This document shows, piece after piece, positions 33,144-41,297 of a stretch of DNA of 46,293 bases. Source of the stretch: an uncultured Lachnospiraceae bacterium (GTDB lineage Bacteria > Bacillota > Clostridia > Lachnospirales > Lachnospiraceae); assembly GCA_946558695.1 (NCBI GenBank), contig CAMNTQ010000026.1:1-46293 (forward strand), in the 5' to 3' direction. The first letter of the stretch is position 1. Each line of letters starts with the position of its first letter. The notes below the pieces were generated by a model that was given only the letters and a program-made list of their open reading frames with translations, was not told the origin of the DNA and searched no databases. The translations under genes and the position numbers were made by a program.

Positions 33144-33176
33144 GCATACATACCCTGTATTCTTTTTACTCAAAAC

Positions 33177-34970
33177 TTAGTATTTGCTGTTATCCATCAT
33201 CGGCGTATAAGAAGATGAACTGCTGTAGGAACTATCCTGAGATACTGACGGTTCCGTCGGTGCGGAAACTGCAATACCCTTTACCGCTCCGTCAATCTTA
33301 AATCTGCCTGTCAGATTCTTAAGCATCTGCGACTGGCCTGCCAACTCTTCGCTAGCTGCCGCGCTCTGTTCTGCTGTAGCAGAGTTCGTCTGCACAACGC
33401 TGGAAATCTGATCGATACCTAATGTTACCTGCTTCACAGCATCCGCCTGCTCCTCGCTGGCGCCGGAAATACTCTCAATCGTAACAGTAATATCATCCAC
33501 ACCCATAACAACATTGCTGAGTGACTGTGCCGTCTCATTCGCGATGGAAGTTCCCTTCTCAACTGCCTGAAGCGTACTTTCAATCAAGCTGGCCGTATTC
33601 TGAGAAGCCTCTGCGGATTTCGCAGCCAGATTACGAACCTCGTCTGCAACTACTGCAAATCCCTTACCTGCCGTACCTGCCCTCGCAGCTTCAACAGCCG
33701 CGTTCAAAGCCAGAATATTCGTCTGGAACGCAATATCCTCAATCGTCTTAATGATCTTTCCGATCTCGCCGGACTTGTTACTGATATCCTGCATAGCGGC
33801 AAGCATCTCCTGCATACGCATGCTGCTCTCGCCCGCCTGCTCTTTTACATGCTCGGACTTTGTACTTGCAGATTTCGCATTATCTGCATTGTCTCCGATA
33901 TGATTGGAGATCTCATTAATAGTAGCCGCAAGTTCTTCAACAGAAGATGCCTGCTCGGTAGCTCCCTGTGAAAGAGCCTGTGCTCCGGAAGATACCTGAT
34001 CGGAACCGGACGCAACCTGATCCGCCGTCTCATTGATCTGATTCAATGTACTGTTCAGATTATCTTTTAATTTGCGGATAGAAGCCAGCATAGTCGCATA
34101 ATCGCCGATGTAGCTCTCACGCATACTGCTGCGTACTGTAAAATCACCCTTACTCAGTTCAAGCATCAGGAAGTTCATGTCGCCTACAATTTCCTTCAGA
34201 TTCTTCAATGTGTAGCGCATACCGTCCGCAAACTCGCCGAACTCATCCTTTGCTTCGTACTCTACTGTCGCATCAAGATGTCCTTCTCCGATATTCTTCA
34301 TCGCCTCCTGCATCTCATTAAGAGGAACAATAATTGCTCTGACAAGCTTAAGTGCCTGAATAAGAGCTAATATTACTGCCAGGACAGAAAGCGCGATAGC
34401 GATCACCATCTGAATCTTCTGGCTCTTCATAGCACCTTCGTAATTCTCTGTGGAAATTTCTCTCTGCTTATCTGTAAATGATCGGATGCTTTCTTCAGCC
34501 TTTGTACATTCCGGAGTATATTCATCCACCATAATGGTCTCCGCTTCTGCATTCGCCGCATTGTTGTTCTCTTCTAACAGACCGACAACCCTGGACCGTA
34601 TATCAGTTAAAACTGAAAGCTCTGACTGGAAACTCTGGATCAGACTCAGATCCCCCTCAAACTCAGCTCCAAACCATTCAAGTTCGGAAGCGATAGTTTC
34701 CATGTTCTCATCAGAAGCAGCGATATAAGAATCAATTTCAGCCTGATCATTCTCAACCATGGCAAGCAGGATATTCTTAGTCGCACTCTGCAGATTAATA
34801 CGGATATTTCTTGCACGCATCGTACTTTCATACCGCATAGAATAAAATGTTGTATACTTGGAAGCCGTGTTTCTCATACCCAGGATTGTAAATACGAGGG
34901 CAATAATGAAGCAGATGATCACAGCGCCGAAAGCTACTATAATCTTTTTCTTCATGTTTAAATTTTTCAT
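33177..34970 (-). CDS. methyl-accepting chemotaxis protein
   Basis: A 597-residue transmembrane receptor. TM1 (about 9-31) and TM2 (about 188-208) flank a four-helix-bundle extracellular sensor (about 35-185). One or two HAMP segments follow ([37 protein letters not shown]), then the signalling coiled coil with the conserved hairpin tip [21 protein letters not shown] and [15 protein letters not shown]. The tail is Ser/Tyr rich ([19 protein letters not shown]) with no clear CheR-binding pentapeptide. It would signal through CheA/CheW, which are not in this window. It starts 7 nt after GAGAGGA, behind an unusually long leader. Confidence 0.96.
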   Translation of the reverse strand: MKNLNMKKKIIVAFGAVIICFIIALVFTILGMRNTASKYTTFYSMRYESTMRARNIRINLQSATKNILLAMVENDQAEIDSYIAASDENMETIASELEWFGAEFEGDLSLIQSFQSELSVLTDIRSRVVGLLEENNNAANAEAETIMVDEYTPECTKAEESIRSFTDKQREISTENYEGAMKSQKIQMVIAIALSVLAVILALIQALKLVRAIIVPLNEMQEAMKNIGEGHLDATVEYEAKDEFGEFADGMRYTLKNLKEIVGDMNFLMLELSKGDFTVRSSMRESYIGDYATMLASIRKLKDNLNSTLNQINETADQVASGSDQVSSGAQALSQGATEQASSVEELAATINEISNHIGDNADNAKSASTKSEHVKEQAGESSMRMQEMLAAMQDISNKSGEIGKIIKTIEDIAFQTNILALNAAVEAARAGTAGKGFAVVADEVRNLAAKSAEASQNTASLIESTLQAVEKGTSIANETAQSLSNVVMGVDDITVTIESISGASEEQADAVKQVTLGIDQISSVVQTNSATAEQSAAASEELAGQSQMLKNLTGRFKIDGAVKGIAVSAPTEPSVSQDSSYSSSSSYTPMMDNSKY

Positions 34971-35008
34971 ACTATTATCCTCTCTTTGTATGTATTAATG
35001 CCTATTTA

Positions 35009-35134
35009 CTATGGTATACGCTCCACGCATACCGGCTGGGCGGCATCACTGAATATTTCCACAGCCTTTTTTTCAGGCCGGAACCATATTTCCAGCCTGT
35101 CCGGATGTATCGACATCCACAGACAGCCATGCAT
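35009..35134 (-). CDS. possible 41-residue leader peptide or small protein
   Basis: A short frame beginning MHGCLWMSIHPDRLEIWF and ending QPVCVERIP, closing 38 bp before the chemoreceptor start. Its composition looks protein-like, but the ribosome site is poor (AGGA about 13 nt upstream) and I recognise no family. It could be a chance frame in a structured leader. Confidence 0.22.
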   Translation of the reverse strand: MHGCLWMSIHPDRLEIWFRPEKKAVEIFSDAAQPVCVERIP

Positions 35135-35349
35135 TGTCAGCTATGGTCCTGCCTGAAATAAATTCATCACCATATACGCTTCTCATCCTCCTGTCTTCTA
35201 AATTTGTAAATTCTCAGATTTTCAAGCTTTATTTTCAAAGCCATCCTATTGACTGCACCCTGTGCATAAATACACCGCCGTGAAAAAGAAGCTGACACTT
35301 CAAATTCCATAAAGACACAGAGAATTCCCCTTACTTAGAAACCCTCTTT

Positions 35350-35378
35350 ATTTTATTATCGGCATAAAAATCAAACAA
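35350..35378 (-). promoter_or_regulatory. candidate chemoreceptor promoter, overlapping sigma-A and sigma-28-like elements
   Basis: Sigma-A reading: TTGTTT (35373-35378), 17-bp spacer, TAAAAT (35350-35355). Inside the spacer is GCCGATAA (35356-35363, minus), the perfect flagellar sigma-28 -10 word, but no good TAAA -35 is found at the right distance. Confidence 0.42.
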
Positions 35379-35460
35379 ATAAGTCATTTTAACTTTTTTT
35401 ATCAACGATTTATCAGATTTACATCAATATACTTGCAAAAATTCCCATCTATACATAATA

Positions 35461-35500
35461 GAAAATGCTGCAATCCTCATGATATCCCGGACTTGCAGCA
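35461..35500 (-). terminator. terminator after tRNA-Thr
   Basis: TGCTGCAAGTCC pairs with GGATTGCAGCA (one bulge), followed by TTTTCTATT on the minus strand, 12 bp beyond the tRNA. Confidence 0.82.
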
Positions 35501-35511
35501 CCTATACAAAA

Positions 35512-35583
35512 GCTGGAAATCGGACTTGAACCGACGACCCCTTCATTACGAGTGAAGTGCTCTACCGACTGAGCTATTCCAGC
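35512..35583 (-). tRNA. tRNA-Thr (anticodon CGT)
   Basis: 72 nt with a complete cloverleaf: acceptor GCTGGAA/TTCCAGC, D arm GCTC-AGTCGGTA-GAGC, anticodon stem CTTCA/TGAAG with loop CTCGTAA (anticodon CGT at loop positions 3-5, reading codon ACG), and T arm GGTTCAAGTCC. The 3' CCA is not encoded. No element is integrated at it. Confidence 0.96.
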
Positions 35584-35676
35584 AAAATTGTGAACCGCAT
35601 CCGCAGCCACAAATACTATTATAACGGAAATCTCAATATTTGCAAGGATTTTTTCTATTTTTCCTCAACTATTTTT

Positions 35677-36594
35677 TTAATCTCTTTCCTCTCCCATGTG
35701 TACGGTCATCTGAGGGTACGGAATTTCGATTCCGTTCTCGTCAAATTGAAGCTTGATATTTTCCAGAAGTCTCCATTTTGCCGGCCAGAATTCATCACTC
35801 TTTACCCATGCCCGTACGCCGAGCAGCACTGCCGACTCTGAAAGCTCCGCTACAAATACGTTCACCTGAGCCTCTTTTAACACAGAAGGCTCCTTTAAAA
35901 GCACCTGCTCCATAATCTCTTTTGCCTTGCGTATATCCGCGCTGTAGGAAATTCCGATTCTCAGGTCAAGCTGACGTTCGTCCTTCTCCGTCACGTTCGT
36001 CAGACTATTGTTCGTCAGCATACCGTTCGGTATTACAATCGTCCGATTGTCAACCGTACTTAATTTCGTGTAAAAAATCTGGATTTCCTTTACCGTCCCC
36101 TCGTTCTGATTCGTATCTTCGATAATGTAATCTCCTACCTTAAAGGGTTTTAACAGAAGTATCAGCACTCCGCCCGCGAAATTTGAAAGGCTTCCCTGAA
36201 GCGCAAGCCCCACAGCCACTCCTGCCGAAGCGATGACAGCTGCGACGGAAGTCGCATCAACGCCGAATTTCGTTAAGATTGTAAATATAAGAACAAAATA
36301 AAGCGCAAATTTCAGCACGGAATCTACGAACTGTTCCACACCTTTATCCACATTTGAGCGTTCCAATGATTTGACGACGATTTTTCTGATCCATTTAATC
36401 ACGATACGCCCGGCGCAAAAGATCAGGATCGCAAGCAGCACCTTCAGTCCAAAAGAAATGATGACCGGAATATTCTCCTGGATATAAGAGGTGAATCTCC
36501 CTACCTCATCCACTGTATTCTGCGTCGTCTGCACTACTTCATCCACTGTGTCCTGCGTCGTCTGCACAACCTCATTCACTGCTCCATCTTCCAT
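35677..36594 (-). CDS. mscS: small-conductance mechanosensitive channel (MscS family)
   Basis: 305 residues. It opens when membrane tension rises and lets solutes out during osmotic downshock. An N-terminal hydrophilic region with two copies of an 11-residue repeat (VVQTTQxTVDE) precedes three membrane helices (about 45-65, 85-105, 115-140). The pore helix TM3 is AVIASAGVAVGLALQGSLSN, followed by the beta domain (FKVGDYI, GTVKEIQIFYTKLSTVDNRTIVIPNG). Start 36594 is chosen because GGAGG is 5 nt upstream; the frame stays open to 36645, which touches the pgeF stop. The gene follows pgeF and precedes tRNA-Thr. Confidence 0.94.
   Translation of the reverse strand: MEDGAVNEVVQTTQDTVDEVVQTTQNTVDEVGRFTSYIQENIPVIISFGLKVLLAILIFCAGRIVIKWIRKIVVKSLERSNVDKGVEQFVDSVLKFALYFVLIFTILTKFGVDATSVAAVIASAGVAVGLALQGSLSNFAGGVLILLLKPFKVGDYIIEDTNQNEGTVKEIQIFYTKLSTVDNRTIVIPNGMLTNNSLTNVTEKDERQLDLRIGISYSADIRKAKEIMEQVLLKEPSVLKEAQVNVFVAELSESAVLLGVRAWVKSDEFWPAKWRLLENIKLQFDENGIEIPYPQMTVHMGEERD
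36506..36571. repeat. 33-bp tandem repeat, two copies, inside mscS
   Basis: 36506-36538 and 36539-36571 differ at only a few bases and give the repeated VVQTTQ(D/N)TVDE at the N-terminus of the channel. Confidence 0.85.
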
Positions 36595-36644
36595 GCCAAC
36601 CTCCGTTTTTTTCGTTTTCCAGTACAGCCAAAAACTACTCTTCA

Positions 36645-37478
36645 TTATCGTTTAAGCGCAAGAAACGCACTCAGATTTCCCCGTTTATTCCCCATAGTTC
36701 TATGAGAAAATAAAATATCCGGATTGCAGTGTGTACACACATTGGTCACTGCTATCCGCTCTTTTTTCACGCCCGCTTCTTTTAGGACTTCTTTATTCGC
36801 CCTCCACAAATTAAGCTGGTATTTCCCGTTATCCTTCCGATAAAACAATTCCGGCAGTATTTCCTTTCTGAAGCTTTCACGGAATTGATCTATGACGTCC
36901 TCACTTACTTCATAACAGTCCTGACAGATGGAAGGACCGATAGCGGCAATGATATCCTTTGGATCGCTGCCGTAAGTTTCTGTCATCTTTTCTACCGTGA
37001 TCTTCCCTATCTTATGAACCGTTCCCTGCCATCCGGAATGGCTGAGCCCGATTGCCTTTCTCACCGGATCGACAAAATACAGCGGTACGCAATCCGCATA
37101 AAAAGTTACAAGGCACATCCCCGGCACATCTGTAACCATGCCGTCTGTGTCCATAAAGCGCTTTCCCCGGTCTTTTTCTTCCACAGCCGCAACATTCGTC
37201 GTATGCGTCTGGTGCGTATACACCATATCCTCTGTCCGCACCCCGATTGCCGCTGCGATGCGCCGTGTGTTCTCCGCGATCGCCTCAGGATCATCTCCTC
37301 TTGTCGTACTAAGATTCATAGTGGCATAATTACCCTTGCTCACTCCCCCAAGCCTTGTGGAAAATCCATGATTTACAATTCCTAAGCTTTCAAATACAGG
37401 GTACGCCAGATAAGGCACCCCGTTCACTTCCTTTTCCTCAAAGATTTTATCCCGATTCTTATATTTTAATCCCAGCAT
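36645..37478 (-). CDS. pgeF: purine nucleoside phosphorylase / laccase-domain protein (PgeF/YlmD family)
   Basis: 277 residues of the DUF152 family. In E. coli the homologue (YfiH/PgeF) edits peptidoglycan precursors; other members act as zinc-dependent purine nucleoside phosphorylases/deaminases. The metal and catalytic residues are visible: NHGFSTRLGGVS, VYTHQTHTTNV, VTFYADCVPLYFVDP, GLSHSGWQGTVHKI, IGPSICQDCYEVSEDV and CTHCNPDILFSHR. The start follows GGGGAGATAGAAG. It lies 4 bp after yraN in the rplS-to-pgeF cluster. Which of the family activities it has cannot be told from sequence. Confidence 0.93.
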   Translation of the reverse strand: MLGLKYKNRDKIFEEKEVNGVPYLAYPVFESLGIVNHGFSTRLGGVSKGNYATMNLSTTRGDDPEAIAENTRRIAAAIGVRTEDMVYTHQTHTTNVAAVEEKDRGKRFMDTDGMVTDVPGMCLVTFYADCVPLYFVDPVRKAIGLSHSGWQGTVHKIGKITVEKMTETYGSDPKDIIAAIGPSICQDCYEVSEDVIDQFRESFRKEILPELFYRKDNGKYQLNLWRANKEVLKEAGVKKERIAVTNVCTHCNPDILFSHRTMGNKRGNLSAFLALKR

Positions 37479-37481
37479 CTT

Positions 37482-37850
37482 CTATCTCCCCGCGTAATCA
37501 AATGCATTTTTGATCAAGGTTATCTCATTGCCTTCCACGCTGACAACATCAAACCGGCACGAAATGCCCGGCAGATGCCTTGCCGCCAGATAATAAGCGG
37601 CGCATTTTGAAATCACCCGCTGCTTGCGGATGCCGACGGCCTCCGCCGGATGTCCCTTCGCCGCTTTCGCGCGGTACTTTACCTCACAGAACACCAAGTA
37701 TTCTCCGTCTCTGGCAATCAAGTCAATCTCTCCTATACGGCAGCGGAAATTATATTCCACAATCTCATAGCCCTGCGATATGAGATACTCGCCCGCCTTC
37801 TTCTCATACTCTGAACCAATCCGGCGTTTGTTATACCTTTGAACTGTCAT
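37482..37850 (-). CDS. YraN/UPF0102 endonuclease-like protein
   Basis: 122 residues from ATG 37850, the usual size. It belongs to the restriction-endonuclease-like fold: NKRRIGSEYEKKAGEYLISQGYEIVEYNF, then GEIDLIARDGEYLVFCEVKYRAK, which carries the E-x-D...E-x-K nuclease core. The biological role is unsettled. The frame remains open up to 37934, overlapping rnhB by 23 bp, so a longer product (or a GTG start near 37868) is possible; the family usually starts just before the KRRIG segment. Its place next to rnhB is conserved in many bacteria. Confidence 0.88.
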   Translation of the reverse strand: MTVQRYNKRRIGSEYEKKAGEYLISQGYEIVEYNFRCRIGEIDLIARDGEYLVFCEVKYRAKAAKGHPAEAVGIRKQRVISKCAAYYLAARHLPGISCRFDVVSVEGNEITLIKNAFDYAGR

Positions 37851-37911
37851 AATCTTTTTTCGATTCCTGACTCCGCTCACACGAATTCTTCCAACCGTAC
37901 AGCCGAATGCT

Positions 37912-38595
37912 CTAAAGAGCCTCCAGCCGCTCATCCGGTTGAAAATTCTTTATAAATGTCCTCCTGTGGATCGGACACGGTCCCAGTCTCTTCAAACTCT
38001 CGATGTGCATTTTCGTCCCATAGCCTTTATGCCTTCCAAACTCATACCCCGGCATGGACCGGTCGTATTCCGCCATCATACGGTCCCTTGTCACCTTTGC
38101 GATAATACTCGCAGCCGCAATCGAGATACTTTTTGCATCCCCTTTGACAATCGGCACCTGTTCGGTCTCTATGCCCGGTATCGTTACGGCATCGTTAAGC
38201 AGGATATCCGGTTTTACCTTAAGGTCTGCAATGGCCAGCCGCATTGCCTCATAAGTGGCATTCAGGATGTTGATCTCATCAATTCTCTCTGGACCTATTA
38301 TGCCTACTCCTACTGAGACTGCCTTTTCTCTGATCTCATCATACAGCGCTTCCCGCCTTTTTGCCGAGAGCTTTTTCGAGTCGTTCAGATACAGGATCTC
38401 CGTATCTCTCGGCAGGATCACCGCCCCCGCCACAACCGGTCCGGCCAAAGGTCCCCTGCCCGCCTCGTCCACTCCACATATATGATGATACATCCCGTAC
38501 TTTTCTTCATATACGCTCATCTCTCTCAGGCGTTCCCGTTCTTTTTCAAGCTTCGCCTTCTGTCTTAAGAGCTTTTCTTCCTCCCGCTTATTCAT
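37912..38595 (-). CDS. rnhB: ribonuclease HII
   Basis: 227 residues. It removes ribonucleotides and RNA from RNA-DNA hybrids. The active-site acids are in ICGVDEAGRGPLAGPVVAGA (Asp-Glu) and in LLNDAV; YDRSMPGYEFGRHKGYGTKMH is the family C-terminal motif. About 35 extra N-terminal residues form a charged helix (NKREEEKLLRQKAKLEKERERLRE), seen in clostridial members. It overlaps lepB by 8 bp and lies before yraN, so the cluster is translationally linked. Confidence 0.96.
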   Translation of the reverse strand: MNKREEEKLLRQKAKLEKERERLREMSVYEEKYGMYHHICGVDEAGRGPLAGPVVAGAVILPRDTEILYLNDSKKLSAKRREALYDEIREKAVSVGVGIIGPERIDEINILNATYEAMRLAIADLKVKPDILLNDAVTIPGIETEQVPIVKGDAKSISIAAASIIAKVTRDRMMAEYDRSMPGYEFGRHKGYGTKMHIESLKRLGPCPIHRRTFIKNFQPDERLEAL

Positions 38596-39172
38596 GCCGG
38601 ATCACTCCCATCTTGTCGAAAGGATAGATTCTCACCCATGCTTTTCCAAGCAGATCCTCCCTCGTCAGAATCCCTACACTGGGATCGCGGCTGTCCGAAC
38701 TGTGATTCCGGTTATCGCCGAGCACAAAATATTCGTCCTCTTTCAGCGTGAGCGGCTCGCCTGCAATACCGGAATCCTCCATAAGCTCAGCCCCGTAAAT
38801 GTCCGATTCCAGAACTTCTCCGTCTATGTACGCACAGCCGTCCGCCACCTGCACCGTCTCCCCCGGCAGTCCGATGATCCGCTTAATATAATAAGTATTT
38901 TCTTCATATTTGAAAGGAAACACGATAATGTCAAAACGCTTCGGATCGCGGAAGCGGTAAGACAATTTGTCTACGATCAGATTATCGCCGTTACTTAAAG
39001 TCGTCTCCATCGAATGTCCGCTTACTCTCGTCCGCTGTCCCACATACGTGAGGATCAGCCAAGTAAGCCCCACAACAAGCAGGAGATATAAAATCCATCC
39101 CAAAAGCTCTTTCATTATGTTTTTTTCTGCGTTTTTTTCAACCGCTTTGTCTTCCTTTTTATGCTTCGCCAT
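38588..39172 (-). CDS. lepB: signal peptidase I
   Basis: 194 residues. It cuts signal peptides from exported proteins at the outer membrane face. One N-terminal membrane anchor (about 21-42). The catalytic Ser is in SGHSMETTL and the Lys in YYIKRIIGLPGE; box E is YFVLGDNRNHSSDSR. It overlaps rbgA by 14 bp. A second, diverged signal peptidase (40064-40747) lies on the other side of rbgA. Confidence 0.96.
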   Translation of the reverse strand: MAKHKKEDKAVEKNAEKNIMKELLGWILYLLLVVGLTWLILTYVGQRTRVSGHSMETTLSNGDNLIVDKLSYRFRDPKRFDIIVFPFKYEENTYYIKRIIGLPGETVQVADGCAYIDGEVLESDIYGAELMEDSGIAGEPLTLKEDEYFVLGDNRNHSSDSRDPSVGILTREDLLGKAWVRIYPFDKMGVIRHE

Positions 39173-40052
39173 CTTCCACGCCCCTTAACTGTCTCTCGTT
39201 TTCATCTATATTCTGACACGTCTCCAATGTGATTCTCCCAAGCTTTCCGTTCCTGAAATCATCCAGTAAAAGAGCCGCCGCTTTTTCAGTATCAAGCTCA
39301 TTGCCTCTCACCAGACAGTGCCGGCTTTTTGCGATGCCTTTCAGCATCCCGTAGCAATCGCCAGCCGCTTCCATATGATATTTTTCCTCCAGCGCCCCGG
39401 AATACTTCTCCCGCATAAATTGTATCAACTCCATTGCCAGCTCTTCCGTGTTCAGTATCTCATCCTTGATGGAGCCGATCAGCGCCAGACGAAGCCCCAC
39501 CTTCTGATCCTCGAATTTCGGCCACAGGATTCCCGGCGTGTCCAAAAGCTCTACCTGTCGGTTCAGCCTGATCCACTGTTTCCCCTTTGTGACGCCGGGC
39601 TTGTTGCCTGTCTTTGTACACGCCTTGCCCGCCAGCGCGTTGATGAAGGTTGATTTTCCCACGTTCGGAATTCCCACTACCATAGCGCGCACAGGGCGGT
39701 TTAAGATTCCCCGCTTCCTGTCCCGCTCGATTTTTTCCTTACAGGCCTCTCCGATGACCGTCTGGATTGCCTTCATCCCGCTGCCCTTCTTGGAATTCAC
39801 CTTTACAGTAAGAAATCCCTTTTCTTCAAAATACCTGCTCCACGCATCATTCCATCTCTCTTCCGCCAGATCTGATTTATTTAAAAGCACGACTCTCGCC
39901 TTGCCGCGCCCCAGTTCGTCAATATCCGGATTCCGGCTGCTGAGCGGGATTCTCGCATCCACAAGCTCGATCACGAGATCAACCAGCTTCATATTCTCCT
40001 GCATCATACGCTTCGCCTTCGTCATATGACCGGGATACCATTGAAAATACAT
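39159..40052 (-). CDS. rbgA: ribosome biogenesis GTPase RbgA (YlqF)
   Basis: 297 residues. A circularly permuted GTPase needed for a late step of 50S subunit assembly. The motif order is permuted: G4 LLNKSD (about 56-61), G5 VNSKKGSG, then G1 GIPNVGKST, G2 region KPGVTKG, and G3 DTPGILWP. N-terminal MYFQWYPGHMTKAKR is the family signature. It starts 6 nt after AGAGAGG. It sits between two lepB genes, downstream of rplS, the usual Firmicute setting. Confidence 0.97.
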   Translation of the reverse strand: MYFQWYPGHMTKAKRMMQENMKLVDLVIELVDARIPLSSRNPDIDELGRGKARVVLLNKSDLAEERWNDAWSRYFEEKGFLTVKVNSKKGSGMKAIQTVIGEACKEKIERDRKRGILNRPVRAMVVGIPNVGKSTFINALAGKACTKTGNKPGVTKGKQWIRLNRQVELLDTPGILWPKFEDQKVGLRLALIGSIKDEILNTEELAMELIQFMREKYSGALEEKYHMEAAGDCYGMLKGIAKSRHCLVRGNELDTEKAAALLLDDFRNGKLGRITLETCQNIDENERQLRGVEDGEA

Positions 40053-40063
40053 ACTCTACCTCT

Positions 40064-40747
40064 CTATCTGATAAAACCGATATGCTTAATGGGAGATGCG
40101 ACAAACCATGCCTTCCCGTATATATCCTTGCGCTCTACATTGCCGACATCCTCGCTGCGGCTGTCTACACTGTTTTCTCTGTCGTCTCCAAGCACAAAAT
40201 ACTCATTTTCTTCAAGCGTTATCTTCTCCGCGGCAGCGCCTACATCCGAAATCTCGCTTGTCTCATATTCTTCCTCGATCCTCTCCCCGTCGATATAAAT
40301 TCCATTCTCGATAATCTCGACCGTCTCGCCTGGAAGCCCAATGACCCGTTTGATATAATAATGAGAATTCTTATTGCCCCCGGGCTTAAATACAACTACA
40401 TCCCCGCGCCTCGGCCGCATCGCATTATAGACGATCCGATTGACCAGAACGGTATCCCCGTTACTTAACACTGGATTCATGGAATCGCCTACCGTACTTA
40501 CCTTCTGCCCGAAAAACCAGACATAAACAAACGCAAACAGACAGACAAGCCCAAGCTTCACCATCCAACCGAAGACATAGGGAAGCGCCTCCATGATCAC
40601 CTGCATGGCTTCACTGATTGTACCGTCCTCTTTCATCTCCTGCCGTCTGATCTTTCGTTCCAGCCTGCGGCGCCTTTTTTCAAGGTCATAGTTCTTCCGG
40701 CCGGGCGGCGTTCTTCTTCCGCCGGCAGTTCCCCTTGTTCTTCTCAT
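40064..40747 (-). CDS. lepB: signal peptidase I, second copy
   Basis: 227 residues from ATG 40747. A very basic cytosolic N-terminus of about 45 residues (RRTRGTAGGRRTPPGRK...) precedes one membrane anchor. The catalytic Ser is in VGDSMNPVL and the Lys in YYIKRVIGLPGE; YFVLGDDRENSVDSR is box E. It differs from the other copy mainly in the long basic tail and in GDDRENS instead of GDNRNHS, so the substrates or timing may differ. GGAG lies 6 nt before the start. The rplS terminator lies directly upstream. Confidence 0.94.
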   Translation of the reverse strand: MRRTRGTAGGRRTPPGRKNYDLEKRRRRLERKIRRQEMKEDGTISEAMQVIMEALPYVFGWMVKLGLVCLFAFVYVWFFGQKVSTVGDSMNPVLSNGDTVLVNRIVYNAMRPRRGDVVVFKPGGNKNSHYYIKRVIGLPGETVEIIENGIYIDGERIEEEYETSEISDVGAAAEKITLEENEYFVLGDDRENSVDSRSEDVGNVERKDIYGKAWFVASPIKHIGFIR

Positions 40748-40769
40748 ACAAATCTCCACGCAGAAACAC

Positions 40770-40802
40770 AAAAGGACAATTACGATATGTAGTTGTCCTT
40801 TT
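40770..40802 (-). terminator. terminator between rplS and lepB
   Basis: AAAAGGACAA (40770-40779) pairs with TTGTCCTTTT (40793-40802). A T tract follows on both strands, so it can work in both directions. Confidence 0.85.
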
Positions 40803-40813
40803 TATCTGGTTTC

Positions 40814-41158
40814 TTATTTTACTAATTCTTTTACTTTCGCTCTCTTACCTACGCGGTCTCTTAAGTAGAACAGTTTCGCTCTTCTTACTTTACCTCTTCT
40901 AACTACTTCAACCTTTTCAACGTTCGGTGAGTGCAGCGGCCATGTCTTCTCAACGCCGACGCCGTTGGAATTCTTTCTGACGGTAAAGGTCGCTCTTGTG
41001 CTGCCACCCTGCTTTTTAATAACAGTTCCCTCAAAAACCTGAATTCTCTCGCGGTTTCCCTCTTTAATCTTGCCATATACCTTAACGGTATCTCCTACAT
41101 TGAAAGCTGATACTTCTTTTAACTGCTCAGCTTCAATATTCTTAATAATATCATTCAT
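40814..41158 (-). CDS. rplS: 50S ribosomal protein L19
   Basis: 114 residues; sits at the 30S-50S interface. Typical sequence: [59 protein letters not shown] and the basic tail [22 protein letters not shown]. It follows AAGGAGG with normal spacing. It usually follows trmD directly; here a 3-kb hybrid kinase gene lies between them and rplS has gained, or kept, a promoter of its own. Confidence 0.98.
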   Translation of the reverse strand: MNDIIKNIEAEQLKEVSAFNVGDTVKVYGKIKEGNRERIQVFEGTVIKKQGGSTRATFTVRKNSNGVGVEKTWPLHSPNVEKVEVVRRGKVRRAKLFYLRDRVGKRAKVKELVK

Positions 41159-41238
41159 TCTGTGTGACCTCCTTATTTTTTAGATGTTCTTAATATAATC
41201 AATACCAGAGGACCATCCATTTCTTCACAACATGCTAT

Positions 41239-41267
41239 AGTTTATCATACTTAAGATGCAATAGCAA
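41239..41267 (-). promoter_or_regulatory. promoter of rplS
   Basis: Minus strand TTGCTA (41262-41267), 17-bp spacer, TAAACT (41239-41244) with an extended -10 TG. It lies in the 139 bp between the kinase and rplS, so L19 does not depend on transcription through the kinase gene. Confidence 0.65.
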
Positions 41268-41297
41268 GGATTTTATCGAAAAATATCAGCAAAAATA

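Larger units (their letters stand above)
34971..35511. other. 541-bp gap: chemoreceptor leader and tRNA terminator
   Basis: From right to left it holds the tRNA terminator, an AT-rich segment, the candidate chemoreceptor promoter (35350-35378) and about 370 nt of presumed leader. In the leader I see a hairpin (GGATGT-CGAT-ACATCC near 35103-35117) and one possible small frame (35009-35134). I looked for c-di-GMP riboswitch core sequences and did not find them. Confidence 0.5.

Noticed and set aside
34971-35340. c-di-GMP (GEMM) riboswitch before the chemoreceptor
   Set aside because: There is a GCACAGGG word near 35270, but the required GCAAAGCC and receptor segments do not follow.
35512-35583. 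tRNA-Thr as an integration site
   Set aside because: No repeated tRNA 3' end or integrase gene lies beside it.
41159-41238. L19 leader RNA
   Set aside because: The 5' region of rplS is short after the predicted start and I could not fold the known leader structure in it.
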